Positions 8,792 through 18,445 of a stretch of 64,000 nucleotides of DNA are shown here, piece after piece (position 1 is the first letter of the stretch; each line of letters starts with the position of its first letter). The notes beneath the pieces were generated by a model that searched no databases, had not been told where the DNA came from, and was given only the letters and a program-made list of their open reading frames with translations. The stretch comes from an uncultured Rubripirellula sp. Lineage in GTDB: Bacteria > Planctomycetota > Planctomycetia > Pirellulales > Pirellulaceae. Where the stretch lies: the NCBI GenBank assembly GCA_938045805.1, contig CALIBL010000019.1, positions 1 to 64,000 on the forward strand, read 5' to 3'. The position numbers were made by a program, and so were the translations under genes.

Positions 8792-10993
8792 TCACAGGTA
8801 CCGCAGAATATCATTGGCGAAGACGACCGCCATCAGGGTCAGTAGGGCAAGGATTCCTGCAACCGTCAAGCGGAACTCGAGCGCTTCATTGGCTCGTTTA
8901 CCGGCAACCAGTTCATAGATCAAAAAGACCATGTGCCCGCCATCAAGTGCGGGAATGGGTAGGAAGTTCAGGATCGCCAGATTCATACTGAGCATGGTTA
9001 AGAACATTAACTGTCTTGAGAAACCTTTTTCTGTTTCCTGCTTGGCGATGTTGACAATTTCAAGCGGTCCTCCGACATGTTTGAGCTTGATTTGACCCTG
9101 AGGAATCATGGCAAGAAACCGCAGCACATCGTTAAACCTTCGGACACCCTCCCGTAAACCGAGCGAAAAAGCTTCGCCGACCGAAGCCGCCTTTTGGATC
9201 GCTTGACGCTGTCCCAGGATCAATCCTCGATCAAATACAAACCTCGTGTCCGATTCGACAGTGACATTGGACTTGATGATTTTCCCCTCCTCCCCACGTT
9301 GGGCTGCAACAGTAAGGATGGTTTCCTCGGGCAGGATCTGAATGAGGTCTAAGAGATTGTTTAGCGGCATTGTTTCTGAGATTTCCCAGCGGTCCACCAA
9401 CTGCTGAACCAAGGCGGTGACCCTTTCATCGCTATCCTCGCCGACTATTTCTTTGGCCGCATCCACGGATAATTCAACCCACAGTAGTTCATCCCCAACC
9501 TGCAGCGCTCCGCTCGAAGCGGCATCCTCATCGTTTTGGGAGGATGTATCAGTTTCTGCATTTGCTTCGTCTTCGACTGTCGTTTTGGTTAGGGCTGCGA
9601 CCACCGACCGAGGTTGGTAAGCGAGTCCGATCGAGTTCACGGCGATCTCCCCCGTAATGCTCGAAGTGGGGCTGAGCGTTTGTAGGGCTCCTGCCGGGGT
9701 GATCTCAAGATCGACCATCTCCGACGCGTTGCCCTCCGAATCATCTCGTTGAACCGTCAATGAAATCGGAGTGGTTGCGGCCGCGAGTTTCTGTGCAACT
9801 CCGTATGCATCGAGTTCGGTTTCCCCGTCGATCGAATGAATCAGGTCACCAACTCGTATCCCAGCTTTTTCGGCGGGACCATCTTTAACCAATGCAATTA
9901 CCGGCCCCAATCGGTATCGGAAACCAATCGTCTTGGCTTGTTGGGGTGGTAGGTTAACGTTCAGCTCAGAGCCATCTGCACGCCGCAATTTCAGTGCAAT
10001 GGCCTGATCCGGCTTTGAGTAGATTCGGTGCAACAACGGCGCCGCGGGCACTCTTGAATCTTGATCGATCTGTATTCCATCGAATTCAATGATCTCTGCA
10101 TCGGCATCTGCGGATGAAAAGACCGCGGCAGCCGTGGATTGAGGGACCAGTCGAGGATTGGATCCGAGGCGAGCAGCATTGGGGATCGCAATCCCAATCA
10201 TCCTGGCTTCTTTTTGCAGGGGACTCGCTTGGGTGGTCAGGGTGTAGTTTTTATCGCCTTCGGGATAGCTGACACCGAGATCAATGGGAGCATCGGGTTG
10301 TTCGAGACCGCGTGTCAGGATTTCCTTTCGCATCTCAAGGAAATGCATCTGCGGATCGCTCCAAGTGCCGACCTTGATGACCTGGCCACCCGGTTCAATT
10401 CCTGCTTGCCATGCTGGTCCACCCGGGGTCACCGACCCAATCACTGCGGGGTTGTATTCAACACCGAAGCCAAACGCAATCGCCGCAAATAGAACTCCGG
10501 TAATCACATTCATCACCACACCAGCACTGATGATGATCATCCTCTGCCAAACCGGTTTTGCTGGAAAGCTTCGTGGGTCAAGGGCTTTGACTTCAGAGTC
10601 GTTTGCGTCTTCACCTTCAACTTGAATTCGCTTTGCTTCTTCTTCTTGTTTACGGGGGTCGTCGTCTTGGCCAAGCATTTTGACGTAACCACCAAGAGGG
10701 ATCACACCGATTCCATATTCGGTTTCTCCGTACTTGAATTTACCCAAGGTGCTGGGGAATTTAATTGGCCCTAAGCGAATAGGAACGTCAAATCCAACGT
10801 AGAATTTTTCGCACTTCACTCCAAAGGTTTTCGCAGCCACAAAGTGCCCGAGTTCATGGACGAAGATCACCAAGCCGATGCCAAGTCCAATTCGCAGCGC
10901 GAGAGAAAGCTTGTAAACCAAACTGCTTAGCAAGCCTGGATCATCCGTCATCGCCTGAGCCAAAGGCATCACGTCTGTCACCCAATCAATCAT
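8792..10993 (-). CDS. rseP: RseP-type site-2 membrane metalloprotease with enlarged PDZ region
   Basis: An intramembrane zinc protease of the RseP/site-2 family. H46-E-L-G-H50 lies in the first membrane segment, and NFLPIPALDGGHMVF near the C-terminus gives the third zinc ligand (the LDG motif). Between them are at least two PDZ domains (about residues 185-300 and 355-440, the latter with GPAEKAGIRVGDLI) and a third PDZ-like stretch (LQVGDELLWVELSVD) with an acidic linker. At 733 residues it is far longer than the roughly 450 of E. coli RseP. It follows dxr on the same strand, as in many bacteria. The target anti-sigma factor is not in the window. Confidence 0.92.
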   Translation of the reverse strand: MIDWVTDVMPLAQAMTDDPGLLSSLVYKLSLALRIGLGIGLVIFVHELGHFVAAKTFGVKCEKFYVGFDVPIRLGPIKFPSTLGKFKYGETEYGIGVIPLGGYVKMLGQDDDPRKQEEEAKRIQVEGEDANDSEVKALDPRSFPAKPVWQRMIIISAGVVMNVITGVLFAAIAFGFGVEYNPAVIGSVTPGGPAWQAGIEPGGQVIKVGTWSDPQMHFLEMRKEILTRGLEQPDAPIDLGVSYPEGDKNYTLTTQASPLQKEARMIGIAIPNAARLGSNPRLVPQSTAAAVFSSADADAEIIEFDGIQIDQDSRVPAAPLLHRIYSKPDQAIALKLRRADGSELNVNLPPQQAKTIGFRYRLGPVIALVKDGPAEKAGIRVGDLIHSIDGETELDAYGVAQKLAAATTPISLTVQRDDSEGNASEMVDLEITPAGALQTLSPTSSITGEIAVNSIGLAYQPRSVVAALTKTTVEDEANAETDTSSQNDEDAASSGALQVGDELLWVELSVDAAKEIVGEDSDERVTALVQQLVDRWEISETMPLNNLLDLIQILPEETILTVAAQRGEEGKIIKSNVTVESDTRFVFDRGLILGQRQAIQKAASVGEAFSLGLREGVRRFNDVLRFLAMIPQGQIKLKHVGGPLEIVNIAKQETEKGFSRQLMFLTMLSMNLAILNFLPIPALDGGHMVFLIYELVAGKRANEALEFRLTVAGILALLTLMAVVFANDILRYL

Positions 10994-11181
10994 TTAGCTT
11001 TCACCTTTTCTCGCTATTATTTACCTGCTTCAAGCAAGCTTCATCGCGACACGGAACCGTGCGATTTCTTAAATACCGTGTTACTTCTTAAACGTTGGTC
11101 TTCAACAGGCTTCGAGGCATCGAAGCTGCAATCGGGGTCCAGAAGACCTGCGAATCCCCAATCCAACATCGATTCATCACC

Positions 11182-12438
11182 TTAGGATTGCAAATTCATG
11201 CGTTTTCGCAGTTCTCCTCGCGCCCAGCCGTCCAATTGTAGAAGACGTCCCAGTGGGGGGGATGGTTCAAAGTTGTGGTGACGCAGCACGTCTGCACAGC
11301 CTTCGACGATGTCAGTAAACCGAATTTTTCCTTCCAAGAATAGACCGACCGCTTCTTCGTTTGCCGCATTCAGCACCGCTCCAGCGGTTCCCCCCACTTT
11401 TGCGACTTCAAAACCAAGATTCAAAGCGGGAAATCGATCTAAATCTGCTGCTTCCAGATCAAGATTCCAGTTGTTTTGGTGATCAAATGTCGGTGCGTCG
11501 CAAGGCAGGCGATCTGGGTAGGTCAACGCATACTGGATCGGCAATCGCATGTCCGGCGGACTCATTTGGGATAAAACAGATCCGTCCTGGAATTCCACCA
11601 TCGAGTGAATGATGGATTGAGGGTGGACCATCACCTCGATCGCATCGGCGGGAAGGCCAAATAACCATCGAGCTTCAATGATTTCCAAGGCTTTGTTCAT
11701 CATTGTCGCGGAGTCGATTGTGATTTTTGGACCCATCTCCCAAGTCGGGTGAGCGAGCGCCGATTCGCGGGTGGCTTCGGTCATTTGCTGCTTGGTCCAA
11801 GTTCGAAATGGGCCACCACTCGCGGTCAAGATGAGTTTCCGGGGTGAGTCCTTTGAGCCTTGCAAACACTGAAATATCGCAGAATGTTCACTATCAACCG
11901 GCAGAAGCTCTGCGGGGCTGCCATTCAGTTTCTCTTGTACCACCGGTCCGGCTACCACGAGTGTTTCTTTGTTTGCCAACGCTACTCGCTTACCCGCATC
12001 GATCGCCGCCAGAGTGCTCTCCAGTCCCGCTCTGCCCACAATTGCCGCCACGACAGTGTCCACCTCGGGTGATTGAGCCGCTTGAACAAGGGATTCGGGA
12101 CCGAGGCCGATTGAGTCTGCGTGGTCCGTCTCTTTTTGCGAGGTTCGTCGTGTCTCAACGAGTGATTTCCCGATGTTTTCATCTGAAAGCAGCAGGCGAC
12201 ATGGGCTTTCTGAGGAGTGCCAGCTTTTCGCTTCTGCTTGAATCTCAAGTAGTTTTTCCGCTTGAGAGTGCGCCGAAGCGCCCCAAAGGCACCACCTTCG
12301 CTGTGTGTCAACTTGATTCAGATTTCGAAGCACATCAACCGTTGCGGTACCGATGCTGCCAGTCGCGCCTAAGACCAAGACATTCTGTTGAGGGCGGTCC
12401 ATCGACTCGTGGCGTGATTCGGGCAACTCGGGATTCAT
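11182..12438 (-). CDS. dxr: 1-deoxy-D-xylulose 5-phosphate reductoisomerase
   Basis: Converts DXP to 2-C-methyl-D-erythritol 4-phosphate with NADPH, the second step of the MEP isoprenoid pathway. The NADPH-binding motif LGATGSIGTATVDVL is near the N-terminus; ANKETLVVAG, PVDSEHSAIFQ and the ITIDSATMMNKALE segment carry the metal and substrate residues. I place the start at ATG 12438 (418 residues); ATG 12402 is an alternative that would sit 6 residues before the dinucleotide fold. It lies 188 bp upstream of rseP on the same strand and diverges from ftsH. Confidence 0.95.
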   Translation of the reverse strand: MNPELPESRHESMDRPQQNVLVLGATGSIGTATVDVLRNLNQVDTQRRWCLWGASAHSQAEKLLEIQAEAKSWHSSESPCRLLLSDENIGKSLVETRRTSQKETDHADSIGLGPESLVQAAQSPEVDTVVAAIVGRAGLESTLAAIDAGKRVALANKETLVVAGPVVQEKLNGSPAELLPVDSEHSAIFQCLQGSKDSPRKLILTASGGPFRTWTKQQMTEATRESALAHPTWEMGPKITIDSATMMNKALEIIEARWLFGLPADAIEVMVHPQSIIHSMVEFQDGSVLSQMSPPDMRLPIQYALTYPDRLPCDAPTFDHQNNWNLDLEAADLDRFPALNLGFEVAKVGGTAGAVLNAANEEAVGLFLEGKIRFTDIVEGCADVLRHHNFEPSPPLGRLLQLDGWARGELRKRMNLQS

Positions 12439-12744
12439 ATTCGTTGATTCAGTAGGGTGACGTGGGCGAGCACGTCTGCTGTCGGAGTTTAATCGCAACT
12501 GACCCAAATCAGTTTACCAGCCATTGCGGTGTTGCTGTAAACGTCAAGTCAAAGACGACTTCTTTGCGCACCGTAAAACGAACCAGACGGTGCAAACCTG
12601 CGAAGGGAAGCCAAATCAGGGATCGATCTCATCGGGTATTTCTGTGATCATACAGTAACGGATCTTCTGCATCGGTAGCGATACGACCGCCGCTGCGGTG
12701 TTTAGAGGAGATGGGCTGACCGCACTTTTTAATTCGAGTTAAAC

Positions 12745-15033
12745 ATGAGCGACCAACAACCTAAAGGCCAAAGCACGAACGACAGTGGGAGCGGCGGGAG
12801 CATTTGGTTGGTGCTCATTGCAGTGGTCGCGGCAATCATGTTGAGCGCTTTTCTATTCGGGAACGCGGATCGTCGTCTACGCTACCCTGAGATGATGACG
12901 CTTCTGGAACGCATGGCTGATGCCAGGCAAGTGGCGATCGATCCTGCACCAGTGAGTGATCCATCGGTCACTTCCGAGACAATTGAGGCAGTGGACGCCA
13001 GTCCTCCGGAAGTTGATGACGCGTTAGAAGGAAAACCTTCTGATCAAGGGGATGGTACTCCAACCGAGACGGATGTGCCCCTAGAACAGGATCAAACTGA
13101 GAGTTCAATCGAGAATCCAGAATCGAGTTCATCTTCAGTCGTCAAAAATCTCGATGATGCAGCGAATCCACGCGTCGCCAAAATCGTCGTGACCTCGATT
13201 CAAAACGAAGAGACTCTGATTGAATTGAGTGACTTGCGAGACATCCTCGTCTCTGACGAAGCGGTTACTGGAACGGTCATGTATCGCTCACTGGGAAAAA
13301 ACGGAACGGAAAAAATCCGTGAAGCGATACGCGTGAATTTTCAAGCAGTTCGTGATGTCAACAATGAATCGGAACATCGAAGATTGGTGGAGTATTTGGA
13401 AGCGTCCGGTGTTACTTGGGATAACGCTCGACCAAGCCGCCTTCTTCAAGATCATTGGCCAGAACTGTTAATGATTGGCATTCTTTTGGTTCTTGGTGTG
13501 GTCATGCTGAGAAGAATCGGTGGGGTCGGTTCACCCATGTCCTTTTCAAGAAGCCGAGGGAAACTCTATGGGCAGGAAGACCTATCAATAAGTTTTGATG
13601 AAGCCGCTGGTATTAACGAAGCGGTGGAGGAAGTTCGTGAAGTGGTGGATTTTCTCAAGAACAGTGATAAGTACCATTCACTTGGCGGACGCATTCCTAA
13701 AGGGGTTCTGTTGATTGGCCCGCCAGGCACTGGAAAGACGTTGCTTGCCAAAGCGATTGCGGGGGAAGCGGGTGTGCCGTTTTTCGGTCTTTCTGGGAGC
13801 GACTTTGTTGAAATGTATGTGGGCGTCGGTGCAGCACGTGTTCGCGACATGTTTCAGCAAGCAAAAGGTCGCTCCCCGTGCATCATCTTCATTGACGAAT
13901 TGGATGCTCTCGGTAAAAGCCGCAGCGGTTCGACCGTGGGCGGGCATGATGAACGCGAGCAAACACTGAATGCTCTGCTCGTGGAGATGGATGGGTTCGA
14001 TTCCAACTCGGGCGTCATCGTCATCGCGGCGACCAATCGCCCCGAGACATTGGATCCCGCTCTGCTACGGCCCGGTCGTTTTGATCGTCATGTCTTGGTG
14101 GATCGTCCTGATATTGGAGGACGGGAAGATATTTTGAAGGTTCATATTAAGAATGTGAAGCTCGACGAGCAGGTTGATCTCAAAGGTATCGCGTCCATTA
14201 CCCCCGGGTTTGTCGGTGCTGACCTTGCAAATCTGGTCAACGAGGCTGCTCTGCTTGCTGCCCGCAGGGAAAAGCCAGCGGTCGGAATGCAGGAGTTCAA
14301 CGAAGCGGTAGAGAGGGTGACAGCTGGACTTGAGAAAAAGAACCGCTTGATGAATGAGGAGGAAAAAATTCGTGTGGCTTACCATGAAGCGGGACATGCA
14401 ATTGTGGCCGCTGCACTGCCGAACACCGACCCCGTTCATAAGGTGAGTATCATTCCTCGAGGTATTGCAGCGTTGGGTTACACGATGCAACGACCCGAGT
14501 CCGAAAGATTCTTGCTCACCAAGGGTGAGCTTGAGAGCAACATGAAAGTCTTGCTCGCCGGAACGCTGACTGAAGAAATGATCTTCCAAGATATCAGCAC
14601 TGGCGCACAGAATGACCTCGAACGTTGTACGGAAGTTGCCAGAGGCATGGTGATGGATTATGGAATGAGTCGATTGGGCCGGATCAATTTCCGTAAAAGT
14701 TCTCGGTCTCCCTTCCTCGCCGGTGGTGGTGGCGAAGGCTACCAAATGATGCACAGCGAAGAGATGGCCAAGTTGATCGATAAAGAGGTTGCAAGGATCA
14801 TCGAAGATGCTCTCTCACAAACGCGTGAGATCTTGGAGCAGCGGCGAGAGGTCCTTGAGGCGGTCACGCAGCGTCTGTTGGAAATCGAGTCGATTGACAA
14901 TGATGAACTGAGCCAATTGATTGAAGAGCACTCCACCGGTCCCTGGTTGGTGCCGGGAACGATTGCTGAGAAACCTCGTGCTCAGGTGCCTCCGCTGAAG
15001 CTCGATCCGAAGAGTAGTCATCAAGCCGAGTAA
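12745..15033 (+). CDS. ftsH: ATP-dependent zinc metalloprotease FtsH
   Basis: Membrane-anchored AAA+ protease that degrades misfolded membrane proteins and regulators. Order: TM1 (about 20-38), an unusual acidic Ser/Glu/Asp-rich linker (about 68-140), a periplasmic-type domain, TM2 (about 237-255), the AAA domain with Walker A G325-PPGTGKT, Walker [11 protein letters not shown], the second region of homology ending [10 protein letters not shown], then the M41 protease with H547-EAGH551. At 762 residues it exceeds the usual 610-650, the extra length being the linker and tail. hflK-hflC, which bind FtsH in E. coli, lie 3.4 kb downstream. Confidence 0.95.
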   Translation: MSDQQPKGQSTNDSGSGGSIWLVLIAVVAAIMLSAFLFGNADRRLRYPEMMTLLERMADARQVAIDPAPVSDPSVTSETIEAVDASPPEVDDALEGKPSDQGDGTPTETDVPLEQDQTESSIENPESSSSSVVKNLDDAANPRVAKIVVTSIQNEETLIELSDLRDILVSDEAVTGTVMYRSLGKNGTEKIREAIRVNFQAVRDVNNESEHRRLVEYLEASGVTWDNARPSRLLQDHWPELLMIGILLVLGVVMLRRIGGVGSPMSFSRSRGKLYGQEDLSISFDEAAGINEAVEEVREVVDFLKNSDKYHSLGGRIPKGVLLIGPPGTGKTLLAKAIAGEAGVPFFGLSGSDFVEMYVGVGAARVRDMFQQAKGRSPCIIFIDELDALGKSRSGSTVGGHDEREQTLNALLVEMDGFDSNSGVIVIAATNRPETLDPALLRPGRFDRHVLVDRPDIGGREDILKVHIKNVKLDEQVDLKGIASITPGFVGADLANLVNEAALLAARREKPAVGMQEFNEAVERVTAGLEKKNRLMNEEEKIRVAYHEAGHAIVAAALPNTDPVHKVSIIPRGIAALGYTMQRPESERFLLTKGELESNMKVLLAGTLTEEMIFQDISTGAQNDLERCTEVARGMVMDYGMSRLGRINFRKSSRSPFLAGGGGEGYQMMHSEEMAKLIDKEVARIIEDALSQTREILEQRREVLEAVTQRLLEIESIDNDELSQLIEEHSTGPWLVPGTIAEKPRAQVPPLKLDPKSSHQAE

Positions 15034-15366
15034 TCCAATGCAGACGTTGCAGGCATTGGTTCGCCAGTGCTGGTACTGCACAGACCGGTAAATAATCTTT
15101 GACGATCGTATCGATCGTATCGTTTCTCCGTGGGGCGATCCTTGGATTGCTTGAGGTCGCAGCCTCAAGCATGTTTTTTCTTGGGATCTCAATCAATCCG
15201 CATGCAGAATAATGACACCCCGCACCGCTTGTTAAAGCATCGTTATACGCGGGTGTGATGTGTGTGCGGCGTTCGCTTGGTGCTCGGTGTTAGGTCGGTT
15301 TACCTGATAACCCGATGCATTGAGCCGTTAAGCGACTTGGGGCTATCTATTCGGTGTGCGACGGTA
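15034..15366. other. Intergenic stretch between ftsH and the FemAB-like gene
   Basis: A 333-bp gap. It contains a 9-bp direct repeat CGATCGTAT (15103-15111 and 15112-15120) and the ftsH terminator at 15149-15179. An in-frame extension of the next gene upstream to 15262 looks non-coding. Nothing else is recognised. Confidence 0.4.
15149..15179 (+). terminator. Intrinsic terminator of ftsH
   Basis: GCTTGAGG (15149-15156) and CCTCAAGC (15163-15170) form a perfect 8-bp stem with a 6-nt loop; a T6 tract follows at 15174-15179. It lies about 115 bp after the ftsH stop codon. Confidence 0.8.
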
Positions 15367-16392
15367 ATGGATCTTGAAATTCTGGACTGGCCAGATGGTT
15401 GGGAAGATTTTGGAACAACCGCTTTTCCGAAACTCAATGCCCACCATCAAGCATGGATCTCTGGTGTTGCGGATGGTCTTTCGCATCGTCCCTATCTTAT
15501 ACGCGCTAAAGAGGAAGGTCGTGTCACGGGCCTCCTGCCATTAATGTTGGTTAAAGGGCCGATCTTTGGTCGCTTCTTGGTTAGCCTACCTTACGTGAAT
15601 ACTGGTGGTGTCTGGGCCAAAGATGAAACGGTTGCACGTGGTTTAATTGATCAAGCTTGTCAACTCGCCGACCGTTTGGAGGTGAAGTACCTTGAACTGA
15701 GGCATGAGGTACCAGTTCAGCATGAACGTCTGAACTTTGAACGCACCGACAAGTTTCACATGAGGCTTGAACTGCCAAGCACTGCTGAAGAACTCTTGAA
15801 GTCTTTCAAAAGTAAGCACCGAAGCCAGATTAAGAAGTCGGGTGACTATGACTTAAGCGTTGAGTTTGGTGGACAAGAGTTACTCGATGATTTTTACCGC
15901 GTCTTCGCTCGTAACATGCGAGACCTTGGGACGCCTGTTTTTTCGAGACGGTTGTTTTCGAGTCTTCTTCGGGAGTTCAATGGGGATGCGGAAATCTGCG
16001 TGGTTCGCAAGGAGAACTTGCCGATTGCTTCTGGGCTTCTAGTGCATTCGGGCGGAGTTTCTGAAGTGCCCAGCGCGAGTAGTTTGAGAGAATACAATCG
16101 AACCAATGCCAATATGCTCATGTACTGGCATCTCCTGCAGCGATCGATTGAGCGGGGAAGTCAGGTATTCGATTTTGGACGAAGCAGTGAAAGCAGCGGC
16201 ACTTATCGCTTTAAACGGCAGTGGGGGGCTGAGCCGTCGCCGGCTGTTTGGCAGTACTACGTTCGGAGCGGTTCGCCGGAGGAGATGCGTCCCGATTCAG
16301 ACGGAAAACAGCGACTGGTCAAGGTTTGGCAACACCTACCCGTATCACTAACTAAGTGGGTTGGTCCAACCATTGTTCGAGGGATTCCTTAA
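15367..16392 (+). CDS. FemAB-like GNAT-fold acyltransferase
   Basis: A 341-residue protein resembling the FemAB-like family associated with exosortase/PEP-CTERM exopolysaccharide systems. Recognisable parts are the N-terminal region PKLNAHHQAWISG, the block SFKSKHRSQIKKS in the middle, and the C-terminal GNAT half with VFDFGRSSESSGTYRFKRQW, a signature of this group. It probably transfers an aminoacyl or acyl group to a cell-envelope glycan precursor, but donor and acceptor are unknown. The start is ATG 15367. No exosortase or polysaccharide genes are nearby. It converges on rsmE and shares the TTAA at its end. Confidence 0.8.
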   Translation: MDLEILDWPDGWEDFGTTAFPKLNAHHQAWISGVADGLSHRPYLIRAKEEGRVTGLLPLMLVKGPIFGRFLVSLPYVNTGGVWAKDETVARGLIDQACQLADRLEVKYLELRHEVPVQHERLNFERTDKFHMRLELPSTAEELLKSFKSKHRSQIKKSGDYDLSVEFGGQELLDDFYRVFARNMRDLGTPVFSRRLFSSLLREFNGDAEICVVRKENLPIASGLLVHSGGVSEVPSASSLREYNRTNANMLMYWHLLQRSIERGSQVFDFGRSSESSGTYRFKRQWGAEPSPAVWQYYVRSGSPEEMRPDSDGKQRLVKVWQHLPVSLTKWVGPTIVRGIP

Positions 16393-17096
16393 CTCACTAA
16401 AACCGATACAAGGGCTACCGCGGCCGTTTCAATGCGATAGATCCTCTTGCCAAGATTGACTGATTCAAAGCCCTGATCAACCGCCTTTTGATACTCTGAA
16501 TCAGTCCACCCACCCTCAGGGCCAATGGCGATTGCAAAGCTTTGGTCTAGCGAGTTGCTCATCAGTGAGGTGGGAGAAATTCCTTGGTCGGTTGGGTGAG
16601 CAATGATCTTCCTTTGGGTGGCTACTTCCTGAAAGTAATGCTCGGCGGTAACGGGTGATTGGATGTGTAGGAGTTGGTTTCGGCCGCTTTGTTTGCACGC
16701 TTCGATCACCACTTTGGAAAGCTTTTCCAGCATCGATTCGGTTGGCCCTCGCTGGGTGCGTTCAGCAAGAATCGGAGTGACCTGCTGAACACCTAGCTCG
16801 GTTAGTCGTTCAATCAGTTCTTTTGCTCGGTCGGGTTTTGGAAGGGCGATTCCTAGGTAGAGGCTTACGTTTGGTTCACGGTCAACCAGCTGGCCGGCTT
16901 CAGCCAAACACACACATTCATGACGTCCTATTTCAACCACTTTTGCTTCTGCCTGAAGTCCCGCTCCATTGAATAGCTCCACAATATCGTCGACTTTAAT
17001 CCGCATGACACGGATTGCATGTTGAGCTTCGAGGCTTGGGAGTGATACCAATCCACCAGCCGTGGGAAGGTCCGGTACGAAATATCGTCTGGTCAT
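16389..17096 (-). CDS. rsmE: 16S rRNA (uracil-1498-N3)-methyltransferase
   Basis: SPOUT-class methyltransferase that makes m3U1498 in 16S rRNA. The knot motif AIGPEGGWTDSEY and the following LGKRIYRIETAAVALVSVL are characteristic; the N-terminal part (MTRRYFVPDLP, then AQHAIRVMRIK) matches the RsmE PUA-like domain. I use ATG 17096 (235 residues); the frame extends seven codons further upstream. Its stop codon and that of the FemAB-like gene both lie within TTAA at 16389-16392. Confidence 0.93.
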   Translation of the reverse strand: MTRRYFVPDLPTAGGLVSLPSLEAQHAIRVMRIKVDDIVELFNGAGLQAEAKVVEIGRHECVCLAEAGQLVDREPNVSLYLGIALPKPDRAKELIERLTELGVQQVTPILAERTQRGPTESMLEKLSKVVIEACKQSGRNQLLHIQSPVTAEHYFQEVATQRKIIAHPTDQGISPTSLMSNSLDQSFAIAIGPEGGWTDSEYQKAVDQGFESVNLGKRIYRIETAAVALVSVLVS

Positions 17097-17290
17097 GATG
17101 TTGGGGTCAGGTTCCATGGATGAAATTTCACTTCTCGGAGCTCCAAGAACATCAGCATATCACTCTGACGCAGCCTGAATGATCAATGCTCCAAGCAATC
17201 CGGAGCTTTTCAGTGATGTCGAAGCGTTTCAAGTCCTTTACTTTTTGAGCCGATAAATGGTATGCAACTTAAAAGTAGAGGTATGACCGG

Positions 17291-18118
17291 TTGTCTGATT
17301 ACCTAGCACATTGGGGAATGGTCGATCGACCGTTTCGCTTAAGGGACACGGCGACGTTTTACATGTCGTACTCTCATCGGCGATTCGTCGCTGATTTTAC
17401 AGATTATGTGTCGTCGCCAACTCAGTTTGCACGTATCGAGGCAGAACGACAATCAGGTCTAACCAGTTTGCTGAATTGGGTAGCTGGACTGCAGGGGGTT
17501 GAGTCGACATCGCTTCGTGTGCTCTTGTCGCATGAAGGACAATGTGGCGACGGTCGTACGATCAATGATTTATGTCAATCATTGGATCTGCCAAAGGATC
17601 TATCGAGTGAAGCTGGCCTGAAATTGCTGTGCGAGCAGATCGACAGCGATGCGGATCGAGGTCTTTCCGTCATCTGGTTACTCGATAGGCCGAATCAAAG
17701 CCTGATCCGATTTGCCAGCGAATTGTCAAGAACGACTCGAGGCTTGCGTCTTTTGTTTGCGGGTCCTGCCATGCCTGCAGATGATGGTCGGGGTGATCTC
17801 GGGTGTGATCTTCCTCTTGATCAACGCATTGATAAAGTCTTTTCAACCACTGTAAGCCGACGGATTCAGTTCAATGGTTTGCAGTTGGCAGAAACAGTCG
17901 ACATGCTTGAGATGTGCCTAAGCGAGGTTGGTGGAGATAAAGTGATTTTCAGCGAAACGGCTGTTCGCCTTCTTTATCGACTTAGCAAGGGCAGGGTTGG
18001 GTTTCTTACCGAGATGGCCGAGGATTCACTTCGATTGGCTGCCCAATGGAGCTGTTCTCAGGTGACTGCTGATCACGTGGGTCTTGTCTTTCAAAATCAG
18101 CTTCAAGACGCCGCCTAA
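17291..18118 (+). CDS. ExeA/GspA-like ATPase-fold protein with lost P-loop
   Basis: A 275-residue protein with the architecture of ExeA-type AAA ATPases: an N-terminal YLAHWGMVDRPFRLRDT segment (compare YLxxFGLxxxPF of that family), YMSYSHRRF, and a C-terminal arginine-finger/lid-like part with IHF-like helices. The Walker A lysine is missing: Q54-S-G-L57-T-S-L60 stands where G-x-G-K-T-T-L is expected. The Walker B site reads VIWLLDRP and lacks the Glu. It is therefore probably a non-catalytic relative. The start is TTG 17291 with AGAGGT upstream. No secretion genes are adjacent. Confidence 0.65.
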   Translation: MSDYLAHWGMVDRPFRLRDTATFYMSYSHRRFVADFTDYVSSPTQFARIEAERQSGLTSLLNWVAGLQGVESTSLRVLLSHEGQCGDGRTINDLCQSLDLPKDLSSEAGLKLLCEQIDSDADRGLSVIWLLDRPNQSLIRFASELSRTTRGLRLLFAGPAMPADDGRGDLGCDLPLDQRIDKVFSTTVSRRIQFNGLQLAETVDMLEMCLSEVGGDKVIFSETAVRLLYRLSKGRVGFLTEMAEDSLRLAAQWSCSQVTADHVGLVFQNQLQDAA

Positions 18119-18445
18119 TTCGCTTTTGATCCCTTCGCTTCCGACTTTCGGAAAGTTGCTCCTTGCCAGATTGCAATGGTGCCAATGGAGTGCATAGACG
18201 TGACCGCACGTGAGGTTTGTGAGGGTTTTAAGAGGCAGGTGTTCTTTTCCAATCGCTTTTCGCCACTGTTTTCATGGTGTGCCGGTCGAATCGCAATCTT
18301 GCGGGTAGGTTTCACGTATCGCATGCGATGGTGGAGATTTCACCTGTTTTCCATCGTGTTGTTCTTAGTTGTCCTGATCACCCTTTAGGTTGTGGGAAAC
18401 TTTTGAAGTTACTAGCAAGATTCACACGGATCGTAAGAGAGCAAA
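18119..18445. other. Intergenic stretch upstream of hflK
   Basis: A 327-bp gap that should contain the hflK-hflC promoter. No clear promoter, terminator or coding frame was recognised. A 70-codon frame at 18176-18388 ends in a hydrophobic run but has no ribosome-binding site worth noting and was not accepted. Confidence 0.35.
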
